Source: Cytobacillus sp. NJ13
GTDB lineage: Bacteria; Bacillota; Bacilli; Bacillales; Cytobacillaceae
Direction of reading: 5' to 3'
Assembly: GCA_030348385.1 (NCBI GenBank)
Contig: JAUCFP010000006.1
Coordinates: 5,049,501-5,113,500 of the forward strand
Length of the DNA stretch: 64,000 bases
The position numbers and the translations under genes were made by a program. Of this stretch, positions 9,335-18,509 are shown piece after piece. Below the pieces are notes generated by a model, which saw only the letters and a program-made list of their open reading frames with translations, was not told the DNA's origin and did no database searches. Position 1 is the first letter of the stretch. Every line of letters begins with the position of its first letter.

Positions 9335-10645
9335 ATGGCAAAACCAGTGGTGGCTATTGTCGGGCGTCCTAACGTTGGAAAATCAACGATATTTAACAGA
9401 ATTGTAGGAGAACGGATATCCATTGTCGAAGATATTCCGGGAGTGACAAGGGACAGGATATATAGTTCAGCAGAATGGCTGACTCATGATTTTAATATTA
9501 TTGACACAGGCGGAATTGATATTGGAGACGAGCCATTTTTAGAGCAAATTCGCCTTCAGGCAGAAATTGCGATAGATGAAGCAGATGTCATCATTTTTCT
9601 TGTAAACGGGCGAGAGGGTGTTACCTCTGCAGACGAGGAAGTTGCCAAAATTTTATATAAAGCCAAAAAGCCTGTAGTACTTGGGGTAAATAAAATCGAT
9701 AACCCTGAGATGCGGGATTTAATTTATGACTTTTATGCTCTTGGCTTTGGTGAACCATTTCCTATTTCAGGTTCTCATGGGCTTGGTCTTGGAGACTTGC
9801 TTGATGAAGCAGCCAAGCATTTCCCGAAACATGGCCAAACTGAATATGGAGAAGATGTCATTAAGTTTTCATTAATTGGGCGCCCAAATGTCGGGAAGTC
9901 CTCCCTTGTAAACGCAATGCTTGGCGAAGAACGGGTCATTGTCAGCAATATAGCAGGCACCACAAGAGATGCTATCGACTCAAAGGTGAAAGTTGACGGA
10001 CAGGAATATGTCATCATCGATACTGCAGGAATGCGAAAAAAAGGGAAAGTCTATGAAACAACAGAAAAATACAGTGTACTGAGAGCTTTGCGGGCTATCG
10101 AACGCTCAGATGTTGTCTTAGTTGTCATCGATGGAGAAGAAGGAATCATCGAGCAGGACAAGCGCATTGCCGGTTATGCTCATGAAGCAGGCAGAGCTGT
10201 TGTTATTGTTGTCAATAAGTGGGATGCTGTTGAAAAAGATGAGAGAACGATGAAGGCTTTTGAACAAAATATCCGTGAGCATTTTCAATTCCTTGATTAT
10301 GCACCAGTTGTTTTCCTTTCTGCTAAAACGAAAAAGCGTATTCATACCCTAATTCCAATGATTAACACAGCCAGTGAAAACCATGCTCTGCGTGTTGAAA
10401 CAAGCGTCCTTAATGATGTCGTCATGGATGCTGTTGCGATGAATCCGACACCTACGGATAAAGGAAGACGCCTAAGAATTTATTATACAACACAGGTTGC
10501 TGTGAAGCCGCCGACATTTGTTGTGTTTGTTAATGATCCTGAACTTCTTCATTTTTCATATGAACGTTTCCTGGAAAACAGAATTAGAGACGCTTTTGGT
10601 TTTGAAGGCACACCTATTAAGATATTTGCAAGGGAAAGAAAATAA
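9335..10645 (+). CDS. der: Ribosome biogenesis GTPase Der (EngA)
   Basis: An essential tandem GTPase acting in late 50S subunit maturation. Two G domains are visible, each with the P-loop GRPNVGKS (about residues 8-15 and 181-188) and its own NKxD motif (NKID and NKWD), followed by a KH-like C-terminal domain from about 350. From ATG 9335 the protein is 436 residues, the same length as B. subtilis EngA. The frame opens earlier at GTG 9326, but that overlaps the GGGTGAT ribosome site. Confidence 0.97.
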   Translation: MAKPVVAIVGRPNVGKSTIFNRIVGERISIVEDIPGVTRDRIYSSAEWLTHDFNIIDTGGIDIGDEPFLEQIRLQAEIAIDEADVIIFLVNGREGVTSADEEVAKILYKAKKPVVLGVNKIDNPEMRDLIYDFYALGFGEPFPISGSHGLGLGDLLDEAAKHFPKHGQTEYGEDVIKFSLIGRPNVGKSSLVNAMLGEERVIVSNIAGTTRDAIDSKVKVDGQEYVIIDTAGMRKKGKVYETTEKYSVLRALRAIERSDVVLVVIDGEEGIIEQDKRIAGYAHEAGRAVVIVVNKWDAVEKDERTMKAFEQNIREHFQFLDYAPVVFLSAKTKKRIHTLIPMINTASENHALRVETSVLNDVVMDAVAMNPTPTDKGRRLRIYYTTQVAVKPPTFVVFVNDPELLHFSYERFLENRIRDAFGFEGTPIKIFARERK

Positions 10646-10740
10646 TGCGATGACGCCAGCCAGAAAGCTTTATTGTTGTCTGGCAGGGAAAATCGGATGA
10701 ATTTTTGATGCATCCAAATACATTAAAAGGCAGTGATCAA

Positions 10741-11802
10741 ATGGAGCGGAAAAAAGAAAGTGTAGCTGTAGCAGGTGCCGGCAGCTGGGGGACTGCCCTG
10801 GCTATGGTGCTTGCGGATAATGGGCATGACGTCAGACTGTGGGGCCACAATCCTGATCAAATAGAGGAAATCAATAAGCAGCATATGAATCAAAAATATT
10901 TATCAGGGATACATCTGCCTGAAGGAATAAGAGGATACACTTCGCTTGAAGAGGCTTTAACCGGAACAGACACTTTGATTTTGGCAGTGCCGACAAAGGC
11001 CATTCGTGAAGTAATCGGCAAGATCAAGGGAATTAGAAAAGAGCCCCTTACCATTGTACATGTAAGTAAAGGCATTGAACCTGATTCACTTCTCCGGATT
11101 TCTGAAATGATTGAAGAAGAAATGCCAGGAAATCTTCTGGATAGTGTAGTGGTACTCTCTGGCCCAAGCCATGCAGAAGAAGTTAGTCTGCGGCATCCAA
11201 CTACTGTTACGGTATCATCAAAAAATATGGACTCTGCCGAAAAAATTCAGGATTTGTTTATCAATAACAATTTCAGAGTATATACAAACCCGGATATCAT
11301 TGGAGTGGAAATTGGCGGTGCTTTAAAAAATATTATTGCCCTTGCAGCTGGAATTACAGATGGTTTAGGTTATGGAGACAATGCAAAGGCAGCCCTGATA
11401 ACCAGAGGTCTTGCTGAAATTGCCCGTCTCGGTATGAAGATGGGGGCAAGCCCGCTTACTTTCTCCGGATTAGCGGGAATCGGTGATTTGATCGTTACAT
11501 GCACTTCTGTCCATTCACGCAATTGGCGGGCAGGCAACCTTCTTGGAAAGGGCCATAATCTGCAGGAAGTCCTTGATAATATGGGCATGGTGGTAGAGGG
11601 AGTCAGGACAACAAAGGCAGCACATCAGCTGGCTCAAAAATATGACGTAAAAATGCCGATTACCACTGTCCTGTATGATGTTCTTTTTAATAATGTTAAT
11701 GCGAAGGATGCTGTAGATCTTCTGATGGCAAGAGGAAAAACACATGAGATGGAAGATCTTGCGAACGTTTTGGAAGATCAAAGCGGGAGTAAAAAGAACT
11801 GA
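10741..11802 (+). CDS. gpsA: NAD(P)-dependent glycerol-3-phosphate dehydrogenase
   Basis: Makes sn-glycerol 3-phosphate from dihydroxyacetone phosphate for phospholipid synthesis. The 353-residue product has the Rossmann loop [10 protein letters not shown] near the N-terminus, the family block SGPSHAEEV and catalytic-region sequence [16 protein letters not shown] 10741 is chosen to match family length; an in-frame ATG lies 12 codons upstream and neither has a strong ribosome site. der-gpsA order is as in B. subtilis. A terminator lies about 115 nt downstream. Confidence 0.95.
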   Translation: MERKKESVAVAGAGSWGTALAMVLADNGHDVRLWGHNPDQIEEINKQHMNQKYLSGIHLPEGIRGYTSLEEALTGTDTLILAVPTKAIREVIGKIKGIRKEPLTIVHVSKGIEPDSLLRISEMIEEEMPGNLLDSVVVLSGPSHAEEVSLRHPTTVTVSSKNMDSAEKIQDLFINNNFRVYTNPDIIGVEIGGALKNIIALAAGITDGLGYGDNAKAALITRGLAEIARLGMKMGASPLTFSGLAGIGDLIVTCTSVHSRNWRAGNLLGKGHNLQEVLDNMGMVVEGVRTTKAAHQLAQKYDVKMPITTVLYDVLFNNVNAKDAVDLLMARGKTHEMEDLANVLEDQSGSKKN

Positions 11803-11918
11803 AATGTTTATTAATTGAAAAATATAGGCATTAGATGATGCGAGACAGCAGGTTCCTGCATACAATGCAACGAAGCAAACTAGTGTAATGAACAGGGTGC
11901 TGGGTTATTTAGTCAAAT

Positions 11919-11959
11919 GGCTGAGGTAAAGAATTGCCCCTTCTTTGCCTCAGTTTTTT
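11919..11959 (+). terminator. Long-stem terminator after gpsA
   Basis: CTGAGGTAAAGAA pairs with TTCTTTGCCTCAG (13 bp, one wobble) around TTGCCCC, followed by seven T. The ~115 nt between gpsA and this stem contain no gene. Confidence 0.9.
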
Positions 11960-11990
11960 TGTGCTTAATTTTTTTCGTAATGAAAAGCTT

Positions 11991-12019
11991 TTAGATTTAT
12001 TCATTTAATATGTTATAAT
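11991..12019 (+). promoter_or_regulatory. Sigma-A-like promoter for yphE
   Basis: TTAGAT (11991-11996), 17-nt spacer, TATAAT (12014-12019), about 28 nt upstream of the start. The -10 is perfect, the -35 weak. Confidence 0.5.
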
Positions 12020-12046
12020 ACATTTCGGAAAAGGGAGTTGATTTGT

Positions 12047-12250
12047 ATGTCGCCGGCTTTAATGAAAATGTGGATATCCCTTGCTTCAATGGGATTTATG
12101 TTTTTATCTATAATATTAATTTATCTTAGCCGCTACAAGCTGAAAGCTGGAGTTTTTAAGGTTATAACAGCCATTGTTGCCTACTTTTTAATGATAATAA
12201 GCGGGATTATTATAGTGATTGTCGTGTTCAGCGGTCCGACAAGCAGCTAG
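12047..12250 (+). CDS. yphE: YphE, DUF2768 small membrane protein
   Basis: A 67-residue protein with two hydrophobic segments (about 5-27 and 36-60) and little else. It lies between gpsA and yphF, the position of yphE in B. subtilis. ATG 12047 follows AAGGGAG; an earlier in-frame ATA/TTG would sit on the ribosome site. Function is not known; a sporulation link is inferred only from neighbours. Confidence 0.82.
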   Translation: MSPALMKMWISLASMGFMFLSIILIYLSRYKLKAGVFKVITAIVAYFLMIISGIIIVIVVFSGPTSS

Positions 12251-12275
12251 CACTTTTACATAAAGGGTTGATTAA

Positions 12276-12989
12276 ATGAAAAAAGCTTTTAATATGTTTT
12301 TGCTTTTGTTGAGCGGTGCTTTTATTCTGACGGGCTGTATGTATCCTGAAGAGAAATTATCGCAAAATCAGATAGCCTACAAGGATCAGCTCCAGTCTGT
12401 CCAGTCGGCAGTGGACCAATATCAGGAAGCAAATGGAGGCCTTCTGCCGATTAAAACCAAGGATCAGACAACCCCTATTTATCAAAAGTATCCAATTGAC
12501 TTTAAGAAAATTGCCCCGGAATATATGGCAGAGCCGCCTGGGAATGCCTTTGAATCAGGCGGAGTTTTTCAATATGTGATCGTTGATGCTGAAACAGATC
12601 CGAAAGTGAAGATTTTTGATTTAAGAATTGCTGAAACCATTAGAGATATTAACCTGAGGGTTAAGGCTCATGGGTTCCCGCCATATAAAGAGCAGATTGC
12701 TGAAAATGTCTTTACAATGGATTTCAAAAAGTTAGGGTTTAAGGAAGAACCTAAAGCCCTCAGTCCATACAGCGGCCAGAGCCTCCCGTATGTCGTTACC
12801 GGCAATGCAGAGGTATATGTGGATTATCGGGCTGATTTATATCAGGCATTGGAAAATAAGGAAAACAAGCCTAAACCTGGAGAAGATATTAGAGATCTTC
12901 TTGTGGAGGATTCTGATTTTGTTCCCGCCTATTCTCTGCCTTATACAATTGATCCAGGCACGAATGATCCAATCTTTTTGGTGAAATAG
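12276..12989 (+). CDS. yphF: YphF lipoprotein
   Basis: 237 residues with a lipoprotein signal peptide: basic start MKKAF, hydrophobic core and lipobox LTGC at about residues 18-21, so Cys21 should be lipid-modified and the protein held outside the membrane. The mature part has no motif I recognise. It starts 25 nt after yphE and ends at a strong terminator, so yphE-yphF form a unit just upstream of spoIVA, as in B. subtilis. Confidence 0.85.
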   Translation: MKKAFNMFLLLLSGAFILTGCMYPEEKLSQNQIAYKDQLQSVQSAVDQYQEANGGLLPIKTKDQTTPIYQKYPIDFKKIAPEYMAEPPGNAFESGGVFQYVIVDAETDPKVKIFDLRIAETIRDINLRVKAHGFPPYKEQIAENVFTMDFKKLGFKEEPKALSPYSGQSLPYVVTGNAEVYVDYRADLYQALENKENKPKPGEDIRDLLVEDSDFVPAYSLPYTIDPGTNDPIFLVK

Positions 12990-12993
12990 TCAT

Positions 12994-13037
12994 AACCCTT
13001 CTCCTGCAAAATATATTGTAGGAGAAGGGTTATTTTT
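12994..13037 (+). terminator. Terminator of yphE-yphF
   Basis: TAACCCTTCTCCT pairs with AGGAGAAGGGTTA across an AT-rich loop, followed by a T-run. Confidence 0.93.
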
Positions 13038-13241
13038 TTATATATTTTTATAACCACTCTTCAACTATTGACTATAAGCATAAAGGCAAAGAAATAAAGA
13101 AGTAAGGGGAGATAGTAAATAAAAAAGGAATTTTGGAATGGCCAGCTGTCCATTTCATACTGTCATAGGATTGGAGATTTCCAGCTGGGCTGGCAGGTGC
13201 AATGTACATTCCTGATAGGGGGTAAAAATTTTAAAAAACTG

Positions 13242-13271
13242 TCATAACAATGTAGGACAACATCATACACA
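13242..13271 (+). promoter_or_regulatory. Sigma-E-type promoter of spoIVA
   Basis: The -35 TCATAAC (13242-13248) matches five of seven positions of KMATATT; 15 nt downstream CATACACA (13264-13271) matches seven of eight of the -10 CATACAMT. spoIVA is known to be transcribed by sigma-E in the mother cell. The site is about 70 nt upstream of the start. The rest of the 300-nt gap after yphF has no gene. Confidence 0.6.
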
Positions 13272-13339
13272 TATAATGTCCAAACATAATAGATAGGATA
13301 ATATTATCCCATTAACTCAAGATTTCAGGAGGGGATCAC

Positions 13340-14818
13340 TTGGAAAAGGTTGATATTTTTAAAGATATTGCCGAAAGAACTGGCGGCGATATATATTTTG
13401 GAGTAGTTGGTGCAGTTCGCACAGGCAAATCTACATTTATAAAAAAGTTTATGGAACTAGTTGTACTGCCAAATATGGAGAACGAAGCAGAACGTGCCCG
13501 CACTCAGGATGAGCTTCCTCAAAGTGCTGCCGGCAAGACAATTATGACAACGGAACCGAAATTTGTCCCTAACCAGGCTGCTACAGTACATGTTGCAGAA
13601 GGGCTGAATGTAAATATCAGGCTCGTGGACTGTGTGGGATATACAGTACCGGGGGCGAAAGGCTATGAAGACGAAAACGGCCCTAGAATGATCAATACAC
13701 CTTGGTATGAAGAGCCGATTCCTTTTCATGAAGCTGCTGAAATAGGAACAAGAAAGGTGATTCAGGAGCATTCAACTATCGGAGTGGTGATTACAACTGA
13801 CGGAACAATTGGAGAAATCCCGCGGGCGAATTACCTGGAAGCCGAAGAAAGGGTTATTGCGGAGTTAAAAGAAGTTGGCAAGCCATTTATCATGATCATT
13901 AACAGTGTCCAGCCTCACCACCCAAATACGGATGCACTGAGAAATGATCTCGCTGAAAAATACGATATCCCTGTCCTGGCCATGAGTGTTGAGGGCATGA
14001 GGGAATCAGATGTACTAAACGTTATGCGTGAAGCTCTTTATGAGTTCCCGGTACTGGAAGTCAATGTAAATCTTCCGAGCTGGGTAATGGTGCTGCATGA
14101 AGATCACTGGCTTCGTGAAAGCTATCAGGAAGCTGTTAAAGAAACGGTTAAGGATATAAAGAGGCTAAGAGATGTCGACCGTGTGGTCCATCAATTCAGC
14201 GACTTTGAATTCATTGACCGGGCAGGCCTTGCAGGAATTGAAATGGGGCAGGGAGTAGCCGAAATTGACTTATATGCGCCAGACGATCTTTATGATGAGG
14301 TCCTTAAAGAGATAGTGGGTGTTGAAATCCGCGGAAAAGACCACTTGCTCGAGCTCATGCAGGAATTTGCCCATGCTAAAGCAGAGTATGACCAAATTTC
14401 CGATGCGCTGAGAATGGTGAAGCAAACCGGATACGGCATTGCTGCTCCTTCGCTTGCTGATATGAGCCTCGATGAACCGGAGATTACACGCCATGGATCT
14501 CGTTTTGGTGTAAGACTAAAAGCCGTTGCTCCATCCATTCATATGATTAAAGTAGATGTGGAATCTGAATTCTCACCTATCATCGGAACAGAAAAGCAAA
14601 GTGAAGAACTGGTCCGCTACCTGATGCAGGACTTTGAAGACGATCCGCTTTCAATCTGGAATTCCGACATCTTTGGACGCAGCCTAAGCTCCATCGTAAG
14701 AGAAGGAATTCAGGCCAAACTCTCCCTAATGCCTGAAAATGCAAGATACAAATTGAAAGAAACATTAGAAAGAATCATCAACGAAGGCTCTGGCGGATTA
14801 ATTGCGATAATTCTTTAA
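13340..14818 (+). CDS. spoIVA: Stage IV sporulation protein A, coat morphogenetic ATPase
   Basis: SpoIVA hydrolyses ATP and polymerises on the forespore surface, anchored by SpoVM, as the base layer of the spore coat. The 492-residue product matches B. subtilis SpoIVA almost residue for residue by memory. It has the Walker A loop GAVRTGKST at 24-32 in a TRAFAC-like N-terminal domain and the conserved C-terminus ending GGLIAIIL. It starts with TTG after AGGAGGGGATCAC. A sigma-E-like promoter lies upstream and a terminator just after the stop. Confidence 0.98.
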   Translation: MEKVDIFKDIAERTGGDIYFGVVGAVRTGKSTFIKKFMELVVLPNMENEAERARTQDELPQSAAGKTIMTTEPKFVPNQAATVHVAEGLNVNIRLVDCVGYTVPGAKGYEDENGPRMINTPWYEEPIPFHEAAEIGTRKVIQEHSTIGVVITTDGTIGEIPRANYLEAEERVIAELKEVGKPFIMIINSVQPHHPNTDALRNDLAEKYDIPVLAMSVEGMRESDVLNVMREALYEFPVLEVNVNLPSWVMVLHEDHWLRESYQEAVKETVKDIKRLRDVDRVVHQFSDFEFIDRAGLAGIEMGQGVAEIDLYAPDDLYDEVLKEIVGVEIRGKDHLLELMQEFAHAKAEYDQISDALRMVKQTGYGIAAPSLADMSLDEPEITRHGSRFGVRLKAVAPSIHMIKVDVESEFSPIIGTEKQSEELVRYLMQDFEDDPLSIWNSDIFGRSLSSIVREGIQAKLSLMPENARYKLKETLERIINEGSGGLIAIIL

Positions 14819-14820
14819 TG

Positions 14821-14850
14821 AAGGCTCCTTTTGGAGTCTTTTTTTATTTT
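14821..14850 (+). terminator. Terminator of spoIVA
   Basis: GGCTCC/GGAGTC stem (one G-T pair) with a TTTT loop, then a long T-run. Confidence 0.8.
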
Positions 14851-15064
14851 TTACCCTGCGGTATCCATAATAGTGTTTTAAAACGCTCCATTAGGGTAAT
14901 AAAAACAGGTCAACTTATTACAAATATGTTGCAAAGAAGAAAAGATTCCCATTAAATCATGAAATATTCTTGATAACAGCATTTGATTGTGATAATCTTT
15001 TAACAGAATTACCGTTATGGCGGCCGAAACCCTTATATTTAAAGGGTTTATAATGATTTTTGGA

Positions 15065-15093
15065 TTGAAAAATTTCAATTTATCATTTATTAT
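15065..15093 (+). promoter_or_regulatory. Sigma-A promoter of hbs
   Basis: TTGAAA (15065-15070), 17-nt spacer, TATTAT (15088-15093). It lies in the 390-nt AT-rich gap between spoIVA and hbs and would give a leader of about 110 nt. No gene is seen in the gap. Confidence 0.6.
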
Positions 15094-15211
15094 AGGGCTT
15101 GTTAAACAAAAAAACGCCATAACGTATAGAATTCAGTAATTTTGTTTACAAATGTATGTAAGGAATCTTATTTTACTGGGTTTTATCCATATTTGGGAGG
15201 AGGTGAAAGGC

Positions 15212-15484
15212 ATGAACAAAACAGAACTAATTAACGCAGTTGCTGAAGCTGGCGAACTTTCTAAAAAAGACGCGACTAAAGCAGTTGATGCTGTTTTCGA
15301 TACAATCCTTGATGCTTTGAAAAATGGTGATAAGGTACAACTAATCGGTTTCGGAAACTTTGAAGTTCGCGAGCGTGCTGCCCGTAAAGGACGCAACCCG
15401 CAAACTGGCGAAGAAATCGAAATCGCTGCAAGCAAAGTTCCTGCTTTCAAACCAGGTAAAGCGCTTAAAGATGCAGTTAAATAA
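15212..15484 (+). CDS. hbs: HU DNA-binding protein (HBsu)
   Basis: A 90-residue histone-like protein that binds and bends DNA and organises the nucleoid. The product starts [20 protein letters not shown] and contains the beta-arm motif [10 protein letters not shown] with the tip proline, as in all HU proteins. The frame is open 20 codons earlier, but ATG 15212 follows the very strong site GGGAGGAGGTGAAAGG. Heavy expression is expected from this ribosome site. Confidence 0.98.
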   Translation: MNKTELINAVAEAGELSKKDATKAVDAVFDTILDALKNGDKVQLIGFGNFEVRERAARKGRNPQTGEEIEIAASKVPAFKPGKALKDAVK

Positions 15485-15518
15485 TCTACATACAAGTGCT
15501 TAAAGCTTATGCTTGAGC

Positions 15519-15550
15519 TAAAAACCGCGAATATTCGCGGTTTTTTCTTT
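15519..15550 (+). terminator. Terminator of hbs
   Basis: AAAAACCGCGAATATTCGCGGTTTTTT is a near-perfect stem ending in a T-run. Confidence 0.93.
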
Positions 15551-15629
15551 TTTATCCGATCTGAAATCGCGCTGACCCCAGGGGAAAGAGCTGTTTATTT
15601 ATATTAGTGAAAAACACGGAAGTTTCGTT

Positions 15630-15658
15630 TTGCCTGAATGAAAGGGTTATGCTAATAT
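15630..15658 (+). promoter_or_regulatory. Sigma-A promoter of folE
   Basis: TTGCCT (15630-15635), 17-nt spacer, TAATAT (15653-15658), 44 nt upstream of the folE start. Confidence 0.55.
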
Positions 15659-15701
15659 GAACATATTATTACCACAGTGTTAATACATAGGAGGCATAAT
15701 T

Positions 15702-16268
15702 ATGGCAGAAGTAAATCGTGCCCAGATAGAAGATGCGGTGCGTTTAATATTAGAGGCAATCGGTGAAGACCCGAATCGTGAAGGACTTATGGATACGCCA
15801 AAGCGAGTCGCAAAAATGTATGAAGAAGTTTTTATGGGGCTTAACCAGGATCCTAAAGAATACTTTGAAACAGTATTTGGAGAAGATCATGAAGAACTTG
15901 TTTTAGTTAAAGATATTCCATTTTACTCTATGTGTGAACATCACCTTGTGCCTTTTTTTGGTGTTGCTCATGTAGCTTACATCCCGAGGGGCGGCAGAGT
16001 TACAGGGTTAAGCAAACTTGCCAGAGCGGTAGAGGCAGTTGCAAAGCGTCCTCAGCTTCAGGAACGCATTACATCTACTGTAGCAAATTCTATCCTGGAA
16101 AAGCTTGAGCCCCATGGTGTAATGGTCATTGTAGAAGCGGAACATATGTGCATGACAATGCGCGGTGTTAAAAAACCTGGTTCAAAAACGGTGACATCAG
16201 CAGTAAGAGGCGTGTTTGCAGAGGATGCAAGAGCACGGGCTGAAGTCCTTTCGCTGATTAAACAATAA
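15702..16268 (+). CDS. folE: GTP cyclohydrolase I
   Basis: Converts GTP to dihydroneopterin triphosphate, the first step of folate synthesis. The 188-residue product carries the zinc site CEHH (within [12 protein letters not shown]) and the second Cys in [12 protein letters not shown], plus [20 protein letters not shown]. In B. subtilis it is mtrA, cotranscribed with mtrB. Here a terminator separates the two. ATG 15702 follows AGGAGGC. Confidence 0.97.
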   Translation: MAEVNRAQIEDAVRLILEAIGEDPNREGLMDTPKRVAKMYEEVFMGLNQDPKEYFETVFGEDHEELVLVKDIPFYSMCEHHLVPFFGVAHVAYIPRGGRVTGLSKLARAVEAVAKRPQLQERITSTVANSILEKLEPHGVMVIVEAEHMCMTMRGVKKPGSKTVTSAVRGVFAEDARARAEVLSLIKQ

Positions 16269-16311
16269 AAATTAGAGCTCTGTTAATGGTGAGTTCAGGC
16301 TATAAATTGGT

Positions 16312-16347
16312 CAAAGGCTGAAAGATAAAACTTTTAGCCTTTTTTTG
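16312..16347 (+). terminator. Terminator between folE and mtrB
   Basis: AAAGGCT (16313-16319) and AGCCTTT with inner AAG/CTT pairing, followed by seven T. Confidence 0.8.
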
Positions 16348-16373
16348 TAAGTAATTATCAAAATGAACAATAT
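16345..16373 (+). promoter_or_regulatory. Possible promoter of mtrB
   Basis: TTGTAA (16345-16350), 17-nt spacer, CAATAT (16368-16373), 20 nt before the mtrB start and right after the folE terminator. The -10 is weak. Confidence 0.3.
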
Positions 16374-16392
16374 TAAGCAAAGGATGGTATGA

Positions 16393-16629
16393 ATGGAAAA
16401 GAAAAGTCCATCAGGAAATGATTATATTGTGATAAAAGCCAAAGAAGACGGTGTTAATGTCATAGGGTTAACAAGAGGCTCTGATACAAGATTCCACCAT
16501 TCAGAAAAACTTGACCAGGGAGAGGTAATGATTGCACAATTTACAGAGCATACTTCTGCGATTAAGATCCGGGGGAATGCAAGAATAATGACAAGCTACG
16601 GGGAACTTGAAAGTGAGGCTAAAAAATAG
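16393..16629 (+). CDS. mtrB: TRAP, trp RNA-binding attenuation protein
   Basis: A 78-residue subunit of the 11-mer ring that, when loaded with tryptophan, binds spaced GAG/UAG repeats in trp leader RNA and causes termination. The sequence has the family blocks [20 protein letters not shown], a Trp/RNA-binding segment around [10 protein letters not shown] and [14 protein letters not shown]. The trp operon that TRAP controls is absent from its B. subtilis location in this window, so its targets must be elsewhere in the genome. Confidence 0.96.
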   Translation: MEKKSPSGNDYIVIKAKEDGVNVIGLTRGSDTRFHHSEKLDQGEVMIAQFTEHTSAIKIRGNARIMTSYGELESEAKK

Positions 16630-16675
16630 CTTTCCCTTTGAATAGAAGGATAGGATATTTTCACAAGAGAATGTC

Positions 16676-16705
16676 CTGACATGTTCCTGTAATTTATGAT
16701 ATAAT
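16676..16705 (+). promoter_or_regulatory. Promoter candidate for hepS-menH-hepT
   Basis: CTGACA (16676-16681), 18-nt spacer, perfect TATAAT (16700-16705) in the 280-nt gap after mtrB, which otherwise shows no gene. Confidence 0.5.
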
Positions 16706-16912
16706 TGTCTCTGCTTGATTATTTCTCTTGAATACAAGATACCGGGGAAAAGGCTTTTTTTTGCCTGTTTTCATTTAATAGTAATCAATGAATTGGCTAA
16801 AAATAGATAAGATGTATAAGGACAATATGTGCCCGATCTCTTTGTCGCAGTATTCACATGGAGAAATCGCGGCTATGAAAAAAGAAAACTAAGGGGAAAC
16901 AAGGGTGATGGC

Positions 16913-17722
16913 ATGCATGATGTGAAGATTAAATTAGCAGATGTTAAAGAACAGATTGAGAAAAAAGTTAACCACCCTTATCTGCTCAGGTATATTGATT
17001 CTCCTGTTATTGATGAAGACAAGCTTCTGCTTCTAATCTCTTTCCTGGATGATGTGGAAATACCCGACTCAAAAGCAGAAAAATATGCAGTAACTGCAAT
17101 GCTTATCCAAATCGCCCTTGATACCCATGAACTTGTTAAGAACGATGAATCTGAAGACAAAGGTCTTAAACATAGACAGCTTACTGTACTTGCAGGTGTT
17201 TATTACAGCGGTTTATATTACAAGATTCTCGCAGCTTTTGATGATATCCGAATGATCAGGGCCTTCGCAGATGGGATAAAAGATGTGAATGAGCATAAAA
17301 TTTCTCTATATCAGAAGTCTCCTGATGCAGTTGACAGCCTGATGAATTCAGTCAAAAAAGTTGAGGCGTCACTTTTTGAAAAACTGGCTGATGCATTCAG
17401 CAAGGCAGCTTGGAAAGAGGTAATATCCAATCTTTTATTCATCAAGCGCCTGATTGCAGAGAAGCAGCAGTTCATAAAGGAAGGCACCTCAGTTGTTTTT
17501 GAAGCCCTTAAAAAGCTGACTTTCCCAAAAGTGAAAGACATGTCTGCGGAGCAGCGGAGATATCTGATTCTCATTTGTGACAGATATATTGATTTTTCAA
17601 GGAATTTGGTTGATCAATCCCTGAGGAAATTTCCTCTTGCAAATGAATTATTAGAGCAGCGTATTCACAGCATTTTCAATAATAGTCAGTCTGTGGCTAA
17701 AACTTTTGTGGAAGAAGGATAA
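16913..17722 (+). CDS. hepS: Heptaprenyl diphosphate synthase component I
   Basis: The small, non-catalytic subunit that works with HepT to make the C35 chain of menaquinone-7. The 269-residue product is mainly helical, with the conserved early block HPYLLRYIDSPVIDEDKL. The frame is open 28 codons upstream, but ATG 16913 sits after AAGGGTGATGG and fits family length. It lies 3 nt before menH, and hepS-menH-hepT form the expected menaquinone cluster. Confidence 0.92.
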   Translation: MHDVKIKLADVKEQIEKKVNHPYLLRYIDSPVIDEDKLLLLISFLDDVEIPDSKAEKYAVTAMLIQIALDTHELVKNDESEDKGLKHRQLTVLAGVYYSGLYYKILAAFDDIRMIRAFADGIKDVNEHKISLYQKSPDAVDSLMNSVKKVEASLFEKLADAFSKAAWKEVISNLLFIKRLIAEKQQFIKEGTSVVFEALKKLTFPKVKDMSAEQRRYLILICDRYIDFSRNLVDQSLRKFPLANELLEQRIHSIFNNSQSVAKTFVEEG

Positions 17723-17725
17723 AAT

Positions 17726-18427
17726 ATGCAGCAATCAAAAGAAGAACGTGTTCATAGCGTATTTGAAAAGATTTATGGCAACTACGATAAAATGAATTCA
17801 GTCATCAGCTTTCAGCAGCACTTAAGATGGCGCAAAGATACAATGAAAAAGATGAATGTTCAAAAGGGTTCAAAAGCTCTTGATGTATGCTGCGGTACAG
17901 CCGATTGGTCCATAGCCCTTGCTGAAGCCGTAGGAGAAAGCGGTAAAGTAATAGGTTTGGATTTCAGTAAAAATATGCTGAAAATCGGCGAGGGAAAAAT
18001 TAAGGATCGGAAACTGAAGCAAGTGGAGCTTGTGCATGGAAATGCAATGGAGCTTCCTTTTGCGGACAATTCCTTCGATTATGTTACAATCGGTTTTGGT
18101 TTGCGCAATGTTCCGGATTATCTGCAGGTATTAAAAGAAATGCACCGTGTTGCAAAGCCTGGCGGTATAGCAGTGTGTCTGGAGACTTCTCAGCCAACTC
18201 TGTTCGGATACAAGCAGGCTTATTATTTCTACTTCCGTTTTATCATGCCTATGTTTGGCAAGCTTTTTGCCAAAAGCTTTAATGAATATTCCTGGCTGCA
18301 GGAATCAGCCAGAGACTTTCCTGGGATGAAAGAACTTGAAGGAATGTTTGAGGAAGCAGGCTTTAAGAATGTCACATTTAAGCCTTATAGCGGCGGTGTG
18401 GCTGCAGTACACATTGGAACGAAATAA
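17726..18427 (+). CDS. menH: Demethylmenaquinone methyltransferase
   Basis: SAM-dependent C-methylation of demethylmenaquinone to menaquinone, the last step of the pathway (UbiE/MenG family). The 233-residue protein has motif I as [11 protein letters not shown], the post-motif acidic residue in GLDFS, and the UbiE signature [20 protein letters not shown]. It lies between the two heptaprenyl synthase genes, so chain synthesis and final methylation are encoded together. Confidence 0.96.
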   Translation: MQQSKEERVHSVFEKIYGNYDKMNSVISFQQHLRWRKDTMKKMNVQKGSKALDVCCGTADWSIALAEAVGESGKVIGLDFSKNMLKIGEGKIKDRKLKQVELVHGNAMELPFADNSFDYVTIGFGLRNVPDYLQVLKEMHRVAKPGGIAVCLETSQPTLFGYKQAYYFYFRFIMPMFGKLFAKSFNEYSWLQESARDFPGMKELEGMFEEAGFKNVTFKPYSGGVAAVHIGTK

Positions 18428-18509
18428 AAATAATAACTTGTTCTGTATGTTTCTCATCGAATGATAGAGAATAGATCAGACGGGATCGATAAGCTGGGTG
18501 AGTAAGCAA

